DNA of 34,439 nucleotides from Mariniblastus sp. (GTDB lineage: Bacteria; Planctomycetota; Planctomycetia; Pirellulales; Pirellulaceae), in NCBI GenBank assembly GCA_023300235.1, contig JALZWN010000164.1:1-34439 (forward strand). The letters are read 5' to 3'. Below the pieces are notes generated by a model. That model was not told where the DNA came from, did not search any database, and saw only the letters and a list, made by a program, of their open reading frames with translations. Positions 20,279 to 29,951 of this stretch are shown piece by piece. Numbering within the stretch: the stretch's first letter is position 1; each line of letters opens with the position of its first letter. The translations under genes and the position numbers were made by a program.

Positions 20279-21175
20279 ATGGAAACAGCCAACCCAACCT
20301 CCGAAGTCGTCGTGATCTCGATGAACCCAAATTCTGGGGCCACCGATCAACGCGCCGTTGTCGACAAGCTGACGGCTTGCCTGACCGAGTACGGGTTTGA
20401 GGTTTTACTGCTGACCAACATCGAAGAAATGATCGAGGTCGTCAGCCAGTATTTCGGCGGCCGACTGCGCTGCGTCGTTGCTGCCGGCGGAGATGGAACA
20501 ATTTCTTTGCTGACCAACAAGCTGCCTGAAAACACGCCCTTGGCAATCCTCCCACTGGGCACCGAGAATCTGCTGGCCAAGTACCTCGGCGTCGCATCCG
20601 ACCCGGTTGAACTCGCGAACATGATCGTCGCTGGGAACTGCCGTCAACTGGATATTGGTCGAGCCAACGGTAAGTTTTTTTTAGTGATGGCGAGTTGTGG
20701 TTTTGACGCCGATGTCGTCCACCGCTTGCACAGCAAACGCAAAGGTCACATCCGCCATTGGTCCTACGCCAAACCCCTCGTCAGCGCGATTCGGAAGTAC
20801 AAGTATCCCAAGATTCGTATTTCGGTTGAATCGAGTGACGGCCGGAAGCTGAAAGCAACCCCCTGCTGGGCGTTCATTTTTAACGTGCCACGCTACGCCA
20901 TGAACTTACCGATCGCCGCCGAGGCAAACCCCGAAGACGGCGTTCTGGATTTGTGCACGTTCCGTGGCGGCAGTTTGCTTCGAGGCCTGTTCTATTTGGC
21001 TTCCGTACTATTGCGACGGCACAAAAATTGGACCAACAGCAAAACGTATCACTTCACCAAACTGACCATGGAGTCCGACGTCGAAGTCCGCTATCAATTG
21101 GACGGCGATCCCGGTGGAACGCTGCCGTTGACCATCGAAGTCGTCGAAGGTGGCGTGACACTGATCGTCCCATAG
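20279..21175 (+). CDS. Diacylglycerol kinase-family lipid kinase
   Basis: This 298-residue protein matches the DAGK catalytic fold shared by DgkB, YegS and sphingosine kinases. It has an N-terminal MNPNSG motif (15-20), the nucleotide loop GGDGT (70-74) and PLGTEN (92-97), where most relatives have GTxND. The C-terminal beta-sandwich includes YQLDGDPGG, resembling the conserved (D/E)GE-type segment. It presumably phosphorylates diacylglycerol or a related lipid at the membrane. The length is typical of the family. It is separated by 153 bp from the kinase gene upstream and is convergent with the minus-strand pair that follows. The precise substrate cannot be read from sequence. Confidence 0.88.
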   Translation: METANPTSEVVVISMNPNSGATDQRAVVDKLTACLTEYGFEVLLLTNIEEMIEVVSQYFGGRLRCVVAAGGDGTISLLTNKLPENTPLAILPLGTENLLAKYLGVASDPVELANMIVAGNCRQLDIGRANGKFFLVMASCGFDADVVHRLHSKRKGHIRHWSYAKPLVSAIRKYKYPKIRISVESSDGRKLKATPCWAFIFNVPRYAMNLPIAAEANPEDGVLDLCTFRGGSLLRGLFYLASVLLRRHKNWTNSKTYHFTKLTMESDVEVRYQLDGDPGGTLPLTIEVVEGGVTLIVP

Positions 21176-21255
21176 CGACACAGTCGAAACCGTGGTGTTT
21201 ACAGGAACGGCCAGCGAAGCGAAAAGCCTACCCTAGTCGTAGTGAATCGGGCTGG

Positions 21256-21660
21256 CTACGTTTTCGACACTCGAAGCAACAAGCAAATTCGATAGACAAT
21301 AAACACGCCCCAAAACGACAACGCACACCAATAAAATGAGTAACCGTTGTGCTCAGTGATTAAGCTTTCTAAAGCCACGTCCAGCGGCAACACCAAATAG
21401 AAACAGAACTCGTAACGATTCACAAACAGCCGCTTGAATCCCAAACACAAAGCAGCCATCACCACCGAAATCGCCAAGCCGATTACTAGACTGCCGGGAT
21501 ACTCGACCGACAAACACATGTAAAAGAAGCCGAGATACGAAACCAGCATGATCAGATTGAAGCCGGCCCAAGCAATCAACGAATGCCCCTTCTGCGCCGA
21601 GCACACCTCTTGCGGAAGATCTTGACCGACATCGTTTGAATTTCCGGGAGTCTCGTTCAT
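21256..21660 (-). CDS. Small integral membrane protein, unknown function
   Basis: This 134-residue protein has a polar N-terminus of about 25 residues and then three or four hydrophobic segments (SLIAWAGFNLIMLVSYLGFF; SLVIGLAISVVMAALCLGF; FCFYLVLPLDVALESL; FYWCALSFWGVFIVYRI). No family was recognised. The frame also offers a TTG at 21669, but the ATG at 21660 is preferred. It starts within 16 bp of the isochorismatase-like gene's stop, so the two are probably cotranscribed. Confidence 0.6.
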   Translation of the reverse strand: MNETPGNSNDVGQDLPQEVCSAQKGHSLIAWAGFNLIMLVSYLGFFYMCLSVEYPGSLVIGLAISVVMAALCLGFKRLFVNRYEFCFYLVLPLDVALESLITEHNGYSFYWCALSFWGVFIVYRICLLLRVSKT

Positions 21661-21675
21661 ATTTTTCAACAGCCT

Positions 21676-22269
21676 TTATCGCAGCAACTTTGCGATCGCT
21701 TTAAACGCATCACTGCCAGCTTTCTCACACAACTCAAACATCGCCGCTTCGGTGGTCGTGACCGTGCAACCTTCGGCTTCCAAACGACGAAGTGCAATCT
21801 CATGATCCAGCACAAAACGACTGCCCATCGCATCCACGCACAACTGAACATTGAAACCCGCGGCAATCATATCCAATGCCGTTTGAGCGATACAAACATG
21901 GGTCTCGATTCCGCAGAGTAACAGATTCTGCACGTCTTGAGCCTGTAATTGTTTAAAAACCGATTCACACTCGCGGCAACTAAACATCGTTTTGGCCGGC
22001 AGCCCCGCTGGCAACCACTTTCCGCTAACTCGGCGAATCGCCTTTGCCAAACTTTCCACGGTTGGGCCGAGCCCTTTCGGATACTGCTCGGTTGCAATCG
22101 TTGCCACGTCCAGAATTTCTGCAGTCGCCACCAAACACTGAACGTTGGCCAGAATTTGATCTGCCTGCTTCACGATCGGCAGCAATTTCTCCTGCATATC
22201 GACAATCACCAACGCCGTATCGTCCGAGTTGATCAATTGCGAACTTCGTGGAAAATTATTTTCGGGCAT
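21676..22269 (-). CDS. Isochorismatase-family cysteine hydrolase
   Basis: This 197-residue protein has the complete catalytic triad of the family: Asp24 (VIVDMQEKLL), Lys93 (LPAKTMFSC) and Cys126 in the signature GIETHVCI. The fold is an alpha/beta hydrolase-like Rossmann sandwich. Members cleave amide or ether bonds in small molecules; the closest look-alikes are the YcaC/nicotinamidase-related hydrolases, whose substrates are often unknown. No signal peptide is seen, so it is cytoplasmic. It is divergent from hslV across a 115-bp gap and heads a two-gene unit with the small membrane protein. Confidence 0.9.
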   Translation of the reverse strand: MPENNFPRSSQLINSDDTALVIVDMQEKLLPIVKQADQILANVQCLVATAEILDVATIATEQYPKGLGPTVESLAKAIRRVSGKWLPAGLPAKTMFSCRECESVFKQLQAQDVQNLLLCGIETHVCIAQTALDMIAAGFNVQLCVDAMGSRFVLDHEIALRRLEAEGCTVTTTEAAMFELCEKAGSDAFKAIAKLLR

Positions 22270-22321
22270 CGTAAGTTACTTTCTATTCGCTGGGGTCTGC
22301 CGGTGCACGGCTATTGAAAAA

Positions 22322-22359
22322 GGATAGAATTCGGTTCCAATTTCGAACTCTACCTATCC
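22322..22359. promoter_or_regulatory. Inverted repeat upstream of hslV
   Basis: GGATAG (22322-22327) and CTATCC (22354-22359) are complementary. They enclose a second near-match (AGAATTCG against CGAACTCT). The site is 25 bp before the hslV start and 53 bp from the divergent hydrolase start. It could be an operator or a leader hairpin. It does not match the CIRCE heat-shock element. Confidence 0.3.
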
Positions 22360-22384
22360 GCTCTTTAGTTTAACGCTAAGCGTC

Positions 22385-22927
22385 ATGAAATTCCACGCGA
22401 CAACCATTCTCACCGTTCATCAAGGCGATCAAGTTGCCATGGGCGGCGACGGACAAGTGACCCTTGGAACGGCCGTCATGAAATCCGACGCCATGAAAAT
22501 ACGCAAACTGCTCAACGGCCGAGTTCTGTGCGGGTTTGCCGGCAGCAGTGCCGACGCGTTTGCACTGATGGAACGATTTGAAGCTCAATTGAAAGACTCG
22601 CCCAACCACATCGTTCGCGCCGCCACCGAACTGGCCAAGCAATGGCGGATGGACAAAGCACTCCGCCAACTCGAAGCCTTGCTGACTGTAACCGATGGCA
22701 AACACACTTTACTGGTCAGTGGCACCGGCGACGTCATCCAACCGACCGACGGCATCGTTGGAATCGGCTCTGGAGGCAACTACGCCATCGCCGCCGCTCG
22801 CGCTTTGAAAAAACACTCGAACTTAACCGCCGTCGAAATCGTTCGCGAAGCACTCACTGTCGCCGGCGAAATCGACATCTACACCAACACGAACATCGTT
22901 GTTGAAAAGATCGATGTTCCGACCTAG
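22385..22927 (+). CDS. hslV: ATP-dependent protease subunit HslV
   Basis: This is the proteolytic subunit of the HslUV (ClpQY) protease, a dodecameric bacterial proteasome homologue. At 180 residues it has the usual length. The N-terminus [11 protein letters not shown] shows a short propeptide followed by the active-site threonine (TTI). The conserved GGDGQVTLG and [10 protein letters not shown] segments follow, with [17 protein letters not shown] near the C-terminus. It is cytoplasmic. It precedes hslU in the same direction by 73 bp, the classic operon order. No strong ribosome-binding site is seen. Confidence 0.97.
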   Translation: MKFHATTILTVHQGDQVAMGGDGQVTLGTAVMKSDAMKIRKLLNGRVLCGFAGSSADAFALMERFEAQLKDSPNHIVRAATELAKQWRMDKALRQLEALLTVTDGKHTLLVSGTGDVIQPTDGIVGIGSGGNYAIAAARALKKHSNLTAVEIVREALTVAGEIDIYTNTNIVVEKIDVPT

Positions 22928-23000
22928 TTCACTTGAGCTTCTTGTCCACGCGGTCTGAATCGCGGATTGCCCCAACCACTTCACTGCCTCCCATCCGACC

Positions 23001-24350
<1,350 letters not shown>

Positions 24351-24359
24351 AAATATGAT

Positions 24360-24420
24360 AACACCCGTCTCAGTCGAGTCGGCGACTCCAAAAGGAAGCC
24401 GCTCGACTGAGCATGGTGTT
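24360..24420. terminator. Probable bidirectional terminator hairpin
   Basis: AACACC plus CTCAGTCGAG (24360-24365, 24369-24378) pairs with CTCGACTGAG plus GGTGTT (24402-24411, 24415-24420), with a symmetric 3-bp internal mismatch. It lies between convergent genes (hslU, and the spondin-dockerin gene ending at 24490). On the minus strand it is followed by an A/T-rich tract, so termination of that gene is plausible. No clean T run follows on the plus strand. It could also be a REP-like repeat. Confidence 0.55.
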
Positions 24421-24489
24421 GTCTTTGTCAGTATCGAAAGGATGCAATTCGCGTCACCCGATTCAATAAGGACGCCGGAGCGTCAGAGA

Positions 24490-26784
24490 CTAATCGCCAT
24501 TTAGAACTGTGACGAATGGCGAGATGTCTAGGAAATTAACGACACCGTCTTCATTGATATCTGCTTCTTGCTGGAATCCACCAGTAGACAAAAGCGTGAT
24601 GAAGGGTGCGATGTCCAAAAAGTCAACCGTACCGTCTAGGTTGACATCTCCAATAAGTACAACACTCAATCGGATCTCTCCAAGAACTGCACTACTGGCT
24701 CCACTGAACGGAGTGATGTCAACATTGTTTGGATTGACAAAATCCTCAAACAGGTTCACTCCCGCTGTGCGTTGCACCACGGTGACCACATCGTTTTGGT
24801 CGTTTGGATTACCACCATTGGCATCAGAAAGTCGTGGTGCAAGCCCGAAAGGATCGGTGCCCGTTCCGCCGCCGCGAGTGAAGTCCTCTAGCTCGGTTCC
24901 AGCATCGTAGATCGTGTTCAGATCAATCGTCAATTCATCGCTACTACCGTCCAACAACGCTCCAACATCAATTCCAGCACTGCCTACGTCAGCGACAAAC
25001 CAGTCGTTACTCGGTAGGAACATCGATGCGAAGCTAAGTGTTGAATTGCCATCGGCAACGTTGATTGCAAACGAACGACCGAGTGGGCGGTTAGATCCGC
25101 CAATCTGGCCATCAGTGCTGCCAGTATCGTAGTTGCGATTCTGCTGTTCGGCTTCAGCAAGAAACGTTGCTGGGTTTCCACCTTCAGCAAGAAGTGCCAG
25201 CCCGTCGGTTTGAGCAAGCGGGGTGCTTGAATCAAACGTTCTGAAAACACCATCATGAAACACTGCACCCAAAGGAGCAAAGCCAGTGCCGGTCGATCCG
25301 AAGTTCGAATCAAATTCGACTAAAATCCGAGTCCTCGGCACAGGGATTACTGTCAAGCGAATCGTACCAAGACTTCCACTGCTGGCTCCACTAAATGGAC
25401 TGATGTCAACGCTGTTTGGATTGACAAAATTCGCGAACAGGTTCGCAGCTGAGCGTTGCACCATCGAAACGAAGTCGTTCTGGTCGTTTGGATTACCACC
25501 TTCGGCATCTGAAAGTCGTGGAGCAAGTCCGAAAGGATCGGTGCCCGTTCCGCCACCACGAGTGAAGTCTTCTAATTCGGTTCCAGCATCGTAAATCGTG
25601 TTCAGATCAATCGTCAATTCATTGCTACTGCCGTCCAGCAGTCCACTGACATCAACTCCAGCACCACTTCGGTCAGCCACAAACCAGTCATTGCTAGGCA
25701 GGAACATCGAAGCAAAACTAAGCGTTGAATTGCCATCAGCAACGTCAATTTCAAAAGAACGACCTAGAGGACGGTTAGATCCGCCAATCTGGCCATCCGT
25801 GCTGCCCGTGTCATAGCCGGAGTTTTGCCCTTCAGCTTCGGCAAGAAACGCCGCTGGGTTTCCACCTTCAGCAAGAAGTGCGAGGCCGTCTGCTTGGGCA
25901 AGCTGGACGCTTGTATCAAACGAGCTGAAGCTACCATCGTGAAACACTGCACCCAAAGGAGCAAATCCAGTGCCCGTTGAATCGAAGTTCGAATCGAACT
26001 CGACTAGAATCCGAGTCCTTGGCACAGAGACAACAGTCAAGCGGATCGTTCCAAGCACTTCAGTGCTGGCTCCGATGAACCGAGTGATGTCAACGCTGTT
26101 TGGATTGACAAAACCTCCAAACAAATTTTCATTTTCCGAACGCTGCACCATCGCAACTGAGTCGCTCTGGTCGTTTGGATTACCACCTTCGGCGTCCGAA
26201 AGTCGTGGAGCAAGCCCGAAAGGATCAGGGCCCGTTCCGCCACCGCGAGTGAAATCCTCTAATTCGGTTCCAGCATCGTAGATCGTATTCAGCTCAATCG
26301 TCTGCTCAACGCTACTGCCGTTCAGCAACGCCGAAACGTCAATTCCAGTACTGCCTTCGTCAGCGATAAACCAGTCATTGCTAGGTAGGAACATGGACGC
26401 AAAACTAAGCGTTGAATTACCTGCGGCAACGTCAATCTCAAAGGAACGGCTTAGTGGGCGGTTAGATCCACCAATCTGGCCATCAGTACTACCGGTGTCA
26501 AAGCTGCCATTCTGAATTTCGGCTTCGGCAAGAAACGTTGCTGGGTTTCCGCCTTCAGCAAGCAGTGCAAGCCCAGCGGTCTGAGAGAGCGGTGTGCTTG
26601 AGTCAAACGTGCTGAAACTCCCATCGTGAAACACCACACCCAAGGGTGCAAATCCAGTGCCCGTTGCTTCAAAGTTAGCCTCATACTCAACTCGAATTCG
26701 AGTCGTTTGAGCGTGCGATGCCGGATTTGAAGATGCAAACGCTGCAAATACCAAAAACAACGGTAACAAAGTCTTGAGTTTCAT
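24490..26784 (-). CDS. Secreted protein with three spondin-like domains and a dockerin
   Basis: This 764-residue protein has a signal peptide (residues 1 to about 25, cut near SHA-Q). Three tandem domains of about 228 residues begin near 28, 258 and 486. Each shows the Spondin_N pattern: TGTGFAPLG, LALLAEGGNPATFLAEAE, a LSFASMFLPSNDWFVAD segment and YDAGTELEDF. The C-terminus, from about 711, is a type I dockerin-like module with two calcium-loop repeats (DVNLDGTVDFLDIAPF, DINEDGVVNFLDISPF). Bacterial spondin-like domains are presumed adhesive or matrix-binding, and dockerins mediate docking to cohesins or surface assemblies. The product is probably extracellular. An AAGG lies 10 bases before the ATG. 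It is monocistronic. Confidence 0.88.
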   Translation of the reverse strand: MKLKTLLPLFLVFAAFASSNPASHAQTTRIRVEYEANFEATGTGFAPLGVVFHDGSFSTFDSSTPLSQTAGLALLAEGGNPATFLAEAEIQNGSFDTGSTDGQIGGSNRPLSRSFEIDVAAGNSTLSFASMFLPSNDWFIADEGSTGIDVSALLNGSSVEQTIELNTIYDAGTELEDFTRGGGTGPDPFGLAPRLSDAEGGNPNDQSDSVAMVQRSENENLFGGFVNPNSVDITRFIGASTEVLGTIRLTVVSVPRTRILVEFDSNFDSTGTGFAPLGAVFHDGSFSSFDTSVQLAQADGLALLAEGGNPAAFLAEAEGQNSGYDTGSTDGQIGGSNRPLGRSFEIDVADGNSTLSFASMFLPSNDWFVADRSGAGVDVSGLLDGSSNELTIDLNTIYDAGTELEDFTRGGGTGTDPFGLAPRLSDAEGGNPNDQNDFVSMVQRSAANLFANFVNPNSVDISPFSGASSGSLGTIRLTVIPVPRTRILVEFDSNFGSTGTGFAPLGAVFHDGVFRTFDSSTPLAQTDGLALLAEGGNPATFLAEAEQQNRNYDTGSTDGQIGGSNRPLGRSFAINVADGNSTLSFASMFLPSNDWFVADVGSAGIDVGALLDGSSDELTIDLNTIYDAGTELEDFTRGGGTGTDPFGLAPRLSDANGGNPNDQNDVVTVVQRTAGVNLFEDFVNPNNVDITPFSGASSAVLGEIRLSVVLIGDVNLDGTVDFLDIAPFITLLSTGGFQQEADINEDGVVNFLDISPFVTVLNGD
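24655..26706 (-). repeat. Three tandem repeats of 684-687 bp within the spondin-dockerin gene
   Basis: The same sequence landmark (TTAGATCC, at 25091, 25775 and 26462) recurs at spacings of 684 and 687 bp. Long stretches between landmarks are nearly identical. The approximate units are 24655-25333, 25334-26017 and 26018-26706. The high nucleotide identity indicates recent duplication or ongoing gene conversion. Confidence 0.9.
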
Positions 26785-27137
26785 GGTGTGCCTTAAGTTA
26801 AATTGAGACGAGGGTTAGTTAATATTCGATCTACAAAATCGAACGATAAAAAACTCGACAACGACCCTGATACTTCCCACGCTACTTGCGAAGAAAGCAT
26901 ACGGGCCATGTGCGGCGCGATAGGAAACTGACACTCCGGTTGAACGAATCGCACCGCTTCTAATGCCCTGATCCTATTGCACGATGGAGTTAGAGACCGG
27001 TGCTTGCCAGTCATTACGCGAAACTCAAAAAAAAAACTTCGCTGCTCGAACTAGTGAACTAGTTCACCGGCGAAACGCCAAGCATGACAGCACGCTGAGA
27101 AGCTAGGGGCTTTGTGCAGATTGGGGAGTAGCCCCAA

Positions 27138-27188
27138 TTGCGCTTGGTCGTCGATTGCGCCTGGTCGTCGATTGTGTTTGGTCGCCGG
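27138..27188. repeat. 17-bp tandem repeat, three units
   Basis: TTGCGCTTGGTCGTCGA (27138-27154) is followed by two abutting variants (27155-27171 and 27172-27188). The second differs at one position and the third at several. It is non-coding. Confidence 0.75.
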
Positions 27189-27230
27189 TTGCGAAAACCG
27201 AAGCAGTCAACCAAGCCGATGATCGCGAGC

Positions 27231-27266
27231 CGAACAGATGACCGAACAGATGACCGAACAGATGAC
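27231..27266. repeat. 12-bp tandem repeat, three units
   Basis: CGAACAGATGAC occurs three times head to tail without a mismatch (27231-27242, 27243-27254, 27255-27266). Translated, it would give DRTD units, but no credible gene surrounds it. Confidence 0.85.
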
Positions 27267-27700
27267 CGACTCCGAGCAGACCACTCGCAAGTCTTCTCTC
27301 TCGGTGCTTCCGGGGGTAGCCGCTGGCCCAATTACTTCGGGTACTTTATCAATCGAACGGGTGCCATGCTTCACGGATTAGAGGGCAAGGGAATCTCTTG
27401 CGTGCCGGCATGCTTACGCGTGCGATGTGATTCTGGAGAAGTCACGTGAGCATGTTTTTTACGGGGCCGTGTAGCGTCAGGCCATTTTGAACCGCGTAAA
27501 CATGGCCCCCTCACTAACATTGGGACAGGCTATCCAAATGCTCTCAGCTCATACCCGCCCATTAAATTACCGGAAGCACCTCTCACTTAAAACGACTGGC
27601 CAACTGGCCAGAGCAGTAGCTGTGCTTGAAAGCGACTTGGATTCCGCCAAAAGTTGCCGTCATCTACTTTGCTACTTTGGCGGACAAACTGGTTGGCCAA

Positions 27701-28141
27701 CTACGGCCCAACAAACGCACTGATAATCAATCCAACAATCAGCAAACCCCAAAATACCGTGAACAAACCGCCGCAACCGATGCCGATCCAAGCGTGGGCC
27801 GAACCTTTAATCACAGGATTCTTCTTGCGGGCTTTCAAGCCCATAATCCCCAGCACAAACGCAGCAATGCCAAACGGCAAGCCAATCAACGGCAACCCGC
27901 TTAGAATCCCGAAATAGTAAGCGATCAACGCTTTGGGATTCTTATACGGAATCACCCCGCCCGTTCCGTCGCCTTGCTGCGAAGCATCGGGGTAATGATC
28001 CGCAGGAGTCGTTTGAGCGTAAGGCGTTTGACCTGACGGTGCCGCGTAGGGGTTCGCTCCACCCGTTTGGTCAACCACCGACGTTTGGCAATACGGACAG
28101 ACGCTTCCCTCAAACTGCTGCTGACACTTGGGACAGTTCAT
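27701..28141 (-). CDS. Zinc-ribbon DUF4190-like membrane protein
   Basis: This 146-residue protein starts with a double-CxxC zinc ribbon (Cys3, 6, 15, 18). A Pro/Gln/Tyr-rich linker with the planctomycete-style NPYAAP motif follows. The C-terminus has two hydrophobic helices (IAYYFGILSGLPLIGLPFGI; IGCGGLFTVFWGLLIVGLII) flanking the DUF4190-type FVLGIMGL-KA segment. The function is unknown; it is likely an inner-membrane protein with a cytoplasmic ribbon. It lies 86 bp downstream of the oxidoreductase gene in the same direction. Confidence 0.8.
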   Translation of the reverse strand: MNCPKCQQQFEGSVCPYCQTSVVDQTGGANPYAAPSGQTPYAQTTPADHYPDASQQGDGTGGVIPYKNPKALIAYYFGILSGLPLIGLPFGIAAFVLGIMGLKARKKNPVIKGSAHAWIGIGCGGLFTVFWGLLIVGLIISAFVGP

Positions 28142-28227
28142 AAATCAACTTCCAAACAAAACAATTCGCACGCCATAAAACGACTCACCGACTCAAGAGA
28201 AAATCCCACCCTCTCGTTCAGCCAAAC

Positions 28228-29247
28228 TCAAACAACCTGCTCCGCTTGCATCTGGCAAATCTCAATCGCGTCTCTGGCCAACGTGGCATCCAAGATCTCT
28301 GAAACCTTCCCGGCCTCCAAGCAACTAACCAGCTCGGCAACCTCACGTTCGAACGCAAACACCGGATCGCCATCACCCAGCTCCGGTCGCTCGACCGACC
28401 CGTCGGCCAGCAACACCTTCAGCGGCATTGCCTCCGCCTGGTCCGCAAACGCAGCGAACTCAAACTGCAACGTCGCCTGCTCAAAATGAATCTCGTACGC
28501 GTGATTGAACGGCCGCCCTTGCTGGTCGATCACCCCCGAACTGGCCCCCACGCAATATTCCGCATCGCCAAACTCAAACACCGACTGGCAATACGACACA
28601 ACCTGACCACGTTTTCGTCCGACGCTGTGAACCGCTGTCGGCATCCCAAACAGCAACCGAATAAAATGGGCGTCGTGCACATGCAAATCCAACAGCGGAC
28701 CGCCGACCACGTTGGGGTCGTAAAAATCAGTCAACCAAGTCGGATCCGAAACCACTCGCTTAAAACTACCGCCCAACAGCTTTCCATACCGTTCGTCTTG
28801 CACCGCCTGAAGCGCAAACAAGTACTCGGTAAAAAATGGCAGCACATGACCGACGAACAATTGCACTTGTTGTTGCTGACAAGCTTTTACCGCTTGATCA
28901 CAGTCGGCAAGCGTCAAGCTCAACGGCTTTTCACAGAACACATGCTTGCCTGCTTTTGCAGCGGCCAAGATGCCAGCTAGGTGAGCCGCGGGAGGCGAGC
29001 ACAAATCGACCAAGTCAACGTTTGGGTCAGCCAGCATTTCGTCGAGCGTTTCATAGACCTGCACGCCGGCGAGATCGACTTGCCCGGCGGGTGGACCAAA
29101 GTTCCCTTTGATACTCGACCAATCACCAGCTCGCTTGCCAGAATTGCGAGAACAAATCGCCACAACCTCCACGTCCGCTGCCGATTGATAAGCCAAGTAA
29201 TGGATCCAACCCATGAACCCGATGCCTGCAATTCCAACTTTAATCAT
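28228..29247 (-). CDS. Gfo/Idh/MocA-family oxidoreductase
   Basis: This 339-residue protein has an N-terminal Rossmann fold with the dinucleotide loop GIAGIGFMG (residues 5-13), the ICSRN turn and the family-defining EKP motif (CEKPLS, Glu106-Lys107-Pro108). The C-terminal half is the alpha/beta substrate domain and contains DLHVHDAHFIRLLFG with a conserved His. Such enzymes oxidise or reduce sugars, inositols or sugar derivatives with NAD(P). The specific substrate cannot be deduced. No Tat signal is seen, so it is cytoplasmic. Only 27 bp separates it from the upstream bifunctional-nuclease gene, suggesting cotranscription. Confidence 0.93.
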   Translation of the reverse strand: MIKVGIAGIGFMGWIHYLAYQSAADVEVVAICSRNSGKRAGDWSSIKGNFGPPAGQVDLAGVQVYETLDEMLADPNVDLVDLCSPPAAHLAGILAAAKAGKHVFCEKPLSLTLADCDQAVKACQQQQVQLFVGHVLPFFTEYLFALQAVQDERYGKLLGGSFKRVVSDPTWLTDFYDPNVVGGPLLDLHVHDAHFIRLLFGMPTAVHSVGRKRGQVVSYCQSVFEFGDAEYCVGASSGVIDQQGRPFNHAYEIHFEQATLQFEFAAFADQAEAMPLKVLLADGSVERPELGDGDPVFAFEREVAELVSCLEAGKVSEILDATLARDAIEICQMQAEQVV

Positions 29248-29274
29248 CTGTCGTATCCCTTGCTCGTTATCAAC

Positions 29275-29688
29275 TTAAAAACCCGGCTTCCGCATCGCGG
29301 CTTCCAGCACTTCCTCTTCCACGTAAATCGGCATCGGCGGATCGGCAGTGACCGCCATCGCAATTGCGTCGGACGGTCGAGCATCGATGTGCAAGATTTC
29401 GTCGCCATGCTGAATTTGCAGCTTGGCAAAAAACGTCGCGTCGCGCAAATCGTGGATCAAAACACTTTTTAGCTCACCGCCCATCGCATGAACAATCCCG
29501 GCCAACAAATCATGAGTCAGTGGCCGAGGCCGAGAAATTTTCTTGACTCGACGATCGATACTGGTCGCTTCAAAAATCCCAATCAAAATTGGAAACTGCC
29601 GCTCGCCATCAACCTCTTTTAAAAACACGACTTGGTTGTCGCTAATCTCGCTGATGATAATTTTGGCAAGCTGCATTTCAACAGTCAT
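29275..29688 (-). CDS. Bifunctional nuclease (DUF151) family protein
   Basis: This 137-residue protein runs from the ATG at 29688. It matches the BFN/DUF151 domain: MQLAKIIISE at the N-terminus, then FPILIGIFEATSIDR and LTHDLL. The segment with ARPSDAIAMAV is the most conserved part of the family. Plant relatives are reported to have both RNase and DNase activity; bacterial roles are unclear. The frame is open upstream to 29784, but a Shine-Dalgarno sequence (AAAAGGA, 8 bases before 29688) decides for the shorter protein. It leads a probable unit with the oxidoreductase. Confidence 0.88.
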   Translation of the reverse strand: MTVEMQLAKIIISEISDNQVVFLKEVDGERQFPILIGIFEATSIDRRVKKISRPRPLTHDLLAGIVHAMGGELKSVLIHDLRDATFFAKLQIQHGDEILHIDARPSDAIAMAVTADPPMPIYVEEEVLEAAMRKPGF

Positions 29689-29696
29689 GATAAGAG

Positions 29697-29703
29697 TCCT
29701 TTT
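29697..29703 (-). promoter_or_regulatory. Ribosome-binding site deciding the BFN start
   Basis: On the minus strand AAAAGGA lies 8 bases before the ATG at 29688. It is one of the few clear Shine-Dalgarno sequences in this window and excludes the upstream 32-codon extension of the frame. Confidence 0.7.
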
Positions 29704-29951
29704 AAGATTCGCGTGCTCGCGAAAACAGATGAACAGGAACCACAGGAGGGAACTAAATTCGTACTCCGCGACCAGCCCTAACAAAACATTTATGTCGAGC
29801 TTTAAACCGTTCGCCGAACCGCCAAATCTTAATCCAAATCACACCCCATCGGTAGCAAGGGAACCCCTTCAAAAGCGTATCTGACAAAGAATGGTTCGTT
29901 TAACACCAAACGGACGACCAAACGGCGGGCGTCAGCGATTCAGATTCACCA

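Larger units (their letters stand above)
26785..27700. other. Gene-poor stretch of 0.9 kb
   Basis: No convincing gene was found. The stretch holds an inverted repeat (TTCGAT/ATCGAA, 26825-26843) upstream of the spondin-dockerin gene, an 8-bp tandem (GAACTAGT twice, near 27048-27063) and a 7-bp hairpin (ATTGGGG/CCCCAAT, 27120-27138). It also holds the two tandem arrays listed separately. An imperfect hairpin (27643-27654 with 27674-27684) just beyond the stop of the gene at 27701 may serve as that gene's terminator, although no T tract follows. Short frames such as 27138-27449 and 27487-27723 look like by-products. Confidence 0.6.

Noticed and set aside
22270..22384. CIRCE or sigma-32 type heat-shock promoter for hslVU
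   Set aside because: No TTAGCACTC-N9-GAGTGCTAA is present. A TTGAAA at 22314 has no convincing partner box at the right distance.
27487..27723. A 78-codon frame in the gene-poor stretch
   Set aside because: There is no start signal or family pattern, and it overlaps the end of the DUF4190-like gene on the other strand.
29689..29784. An N-terminal extension of the bifunctional nuclease-like protein
   Set aside because: The clear ribosome-binding site before the ATG at 29688 and the family's usual N-terminus favour the shorter protein.
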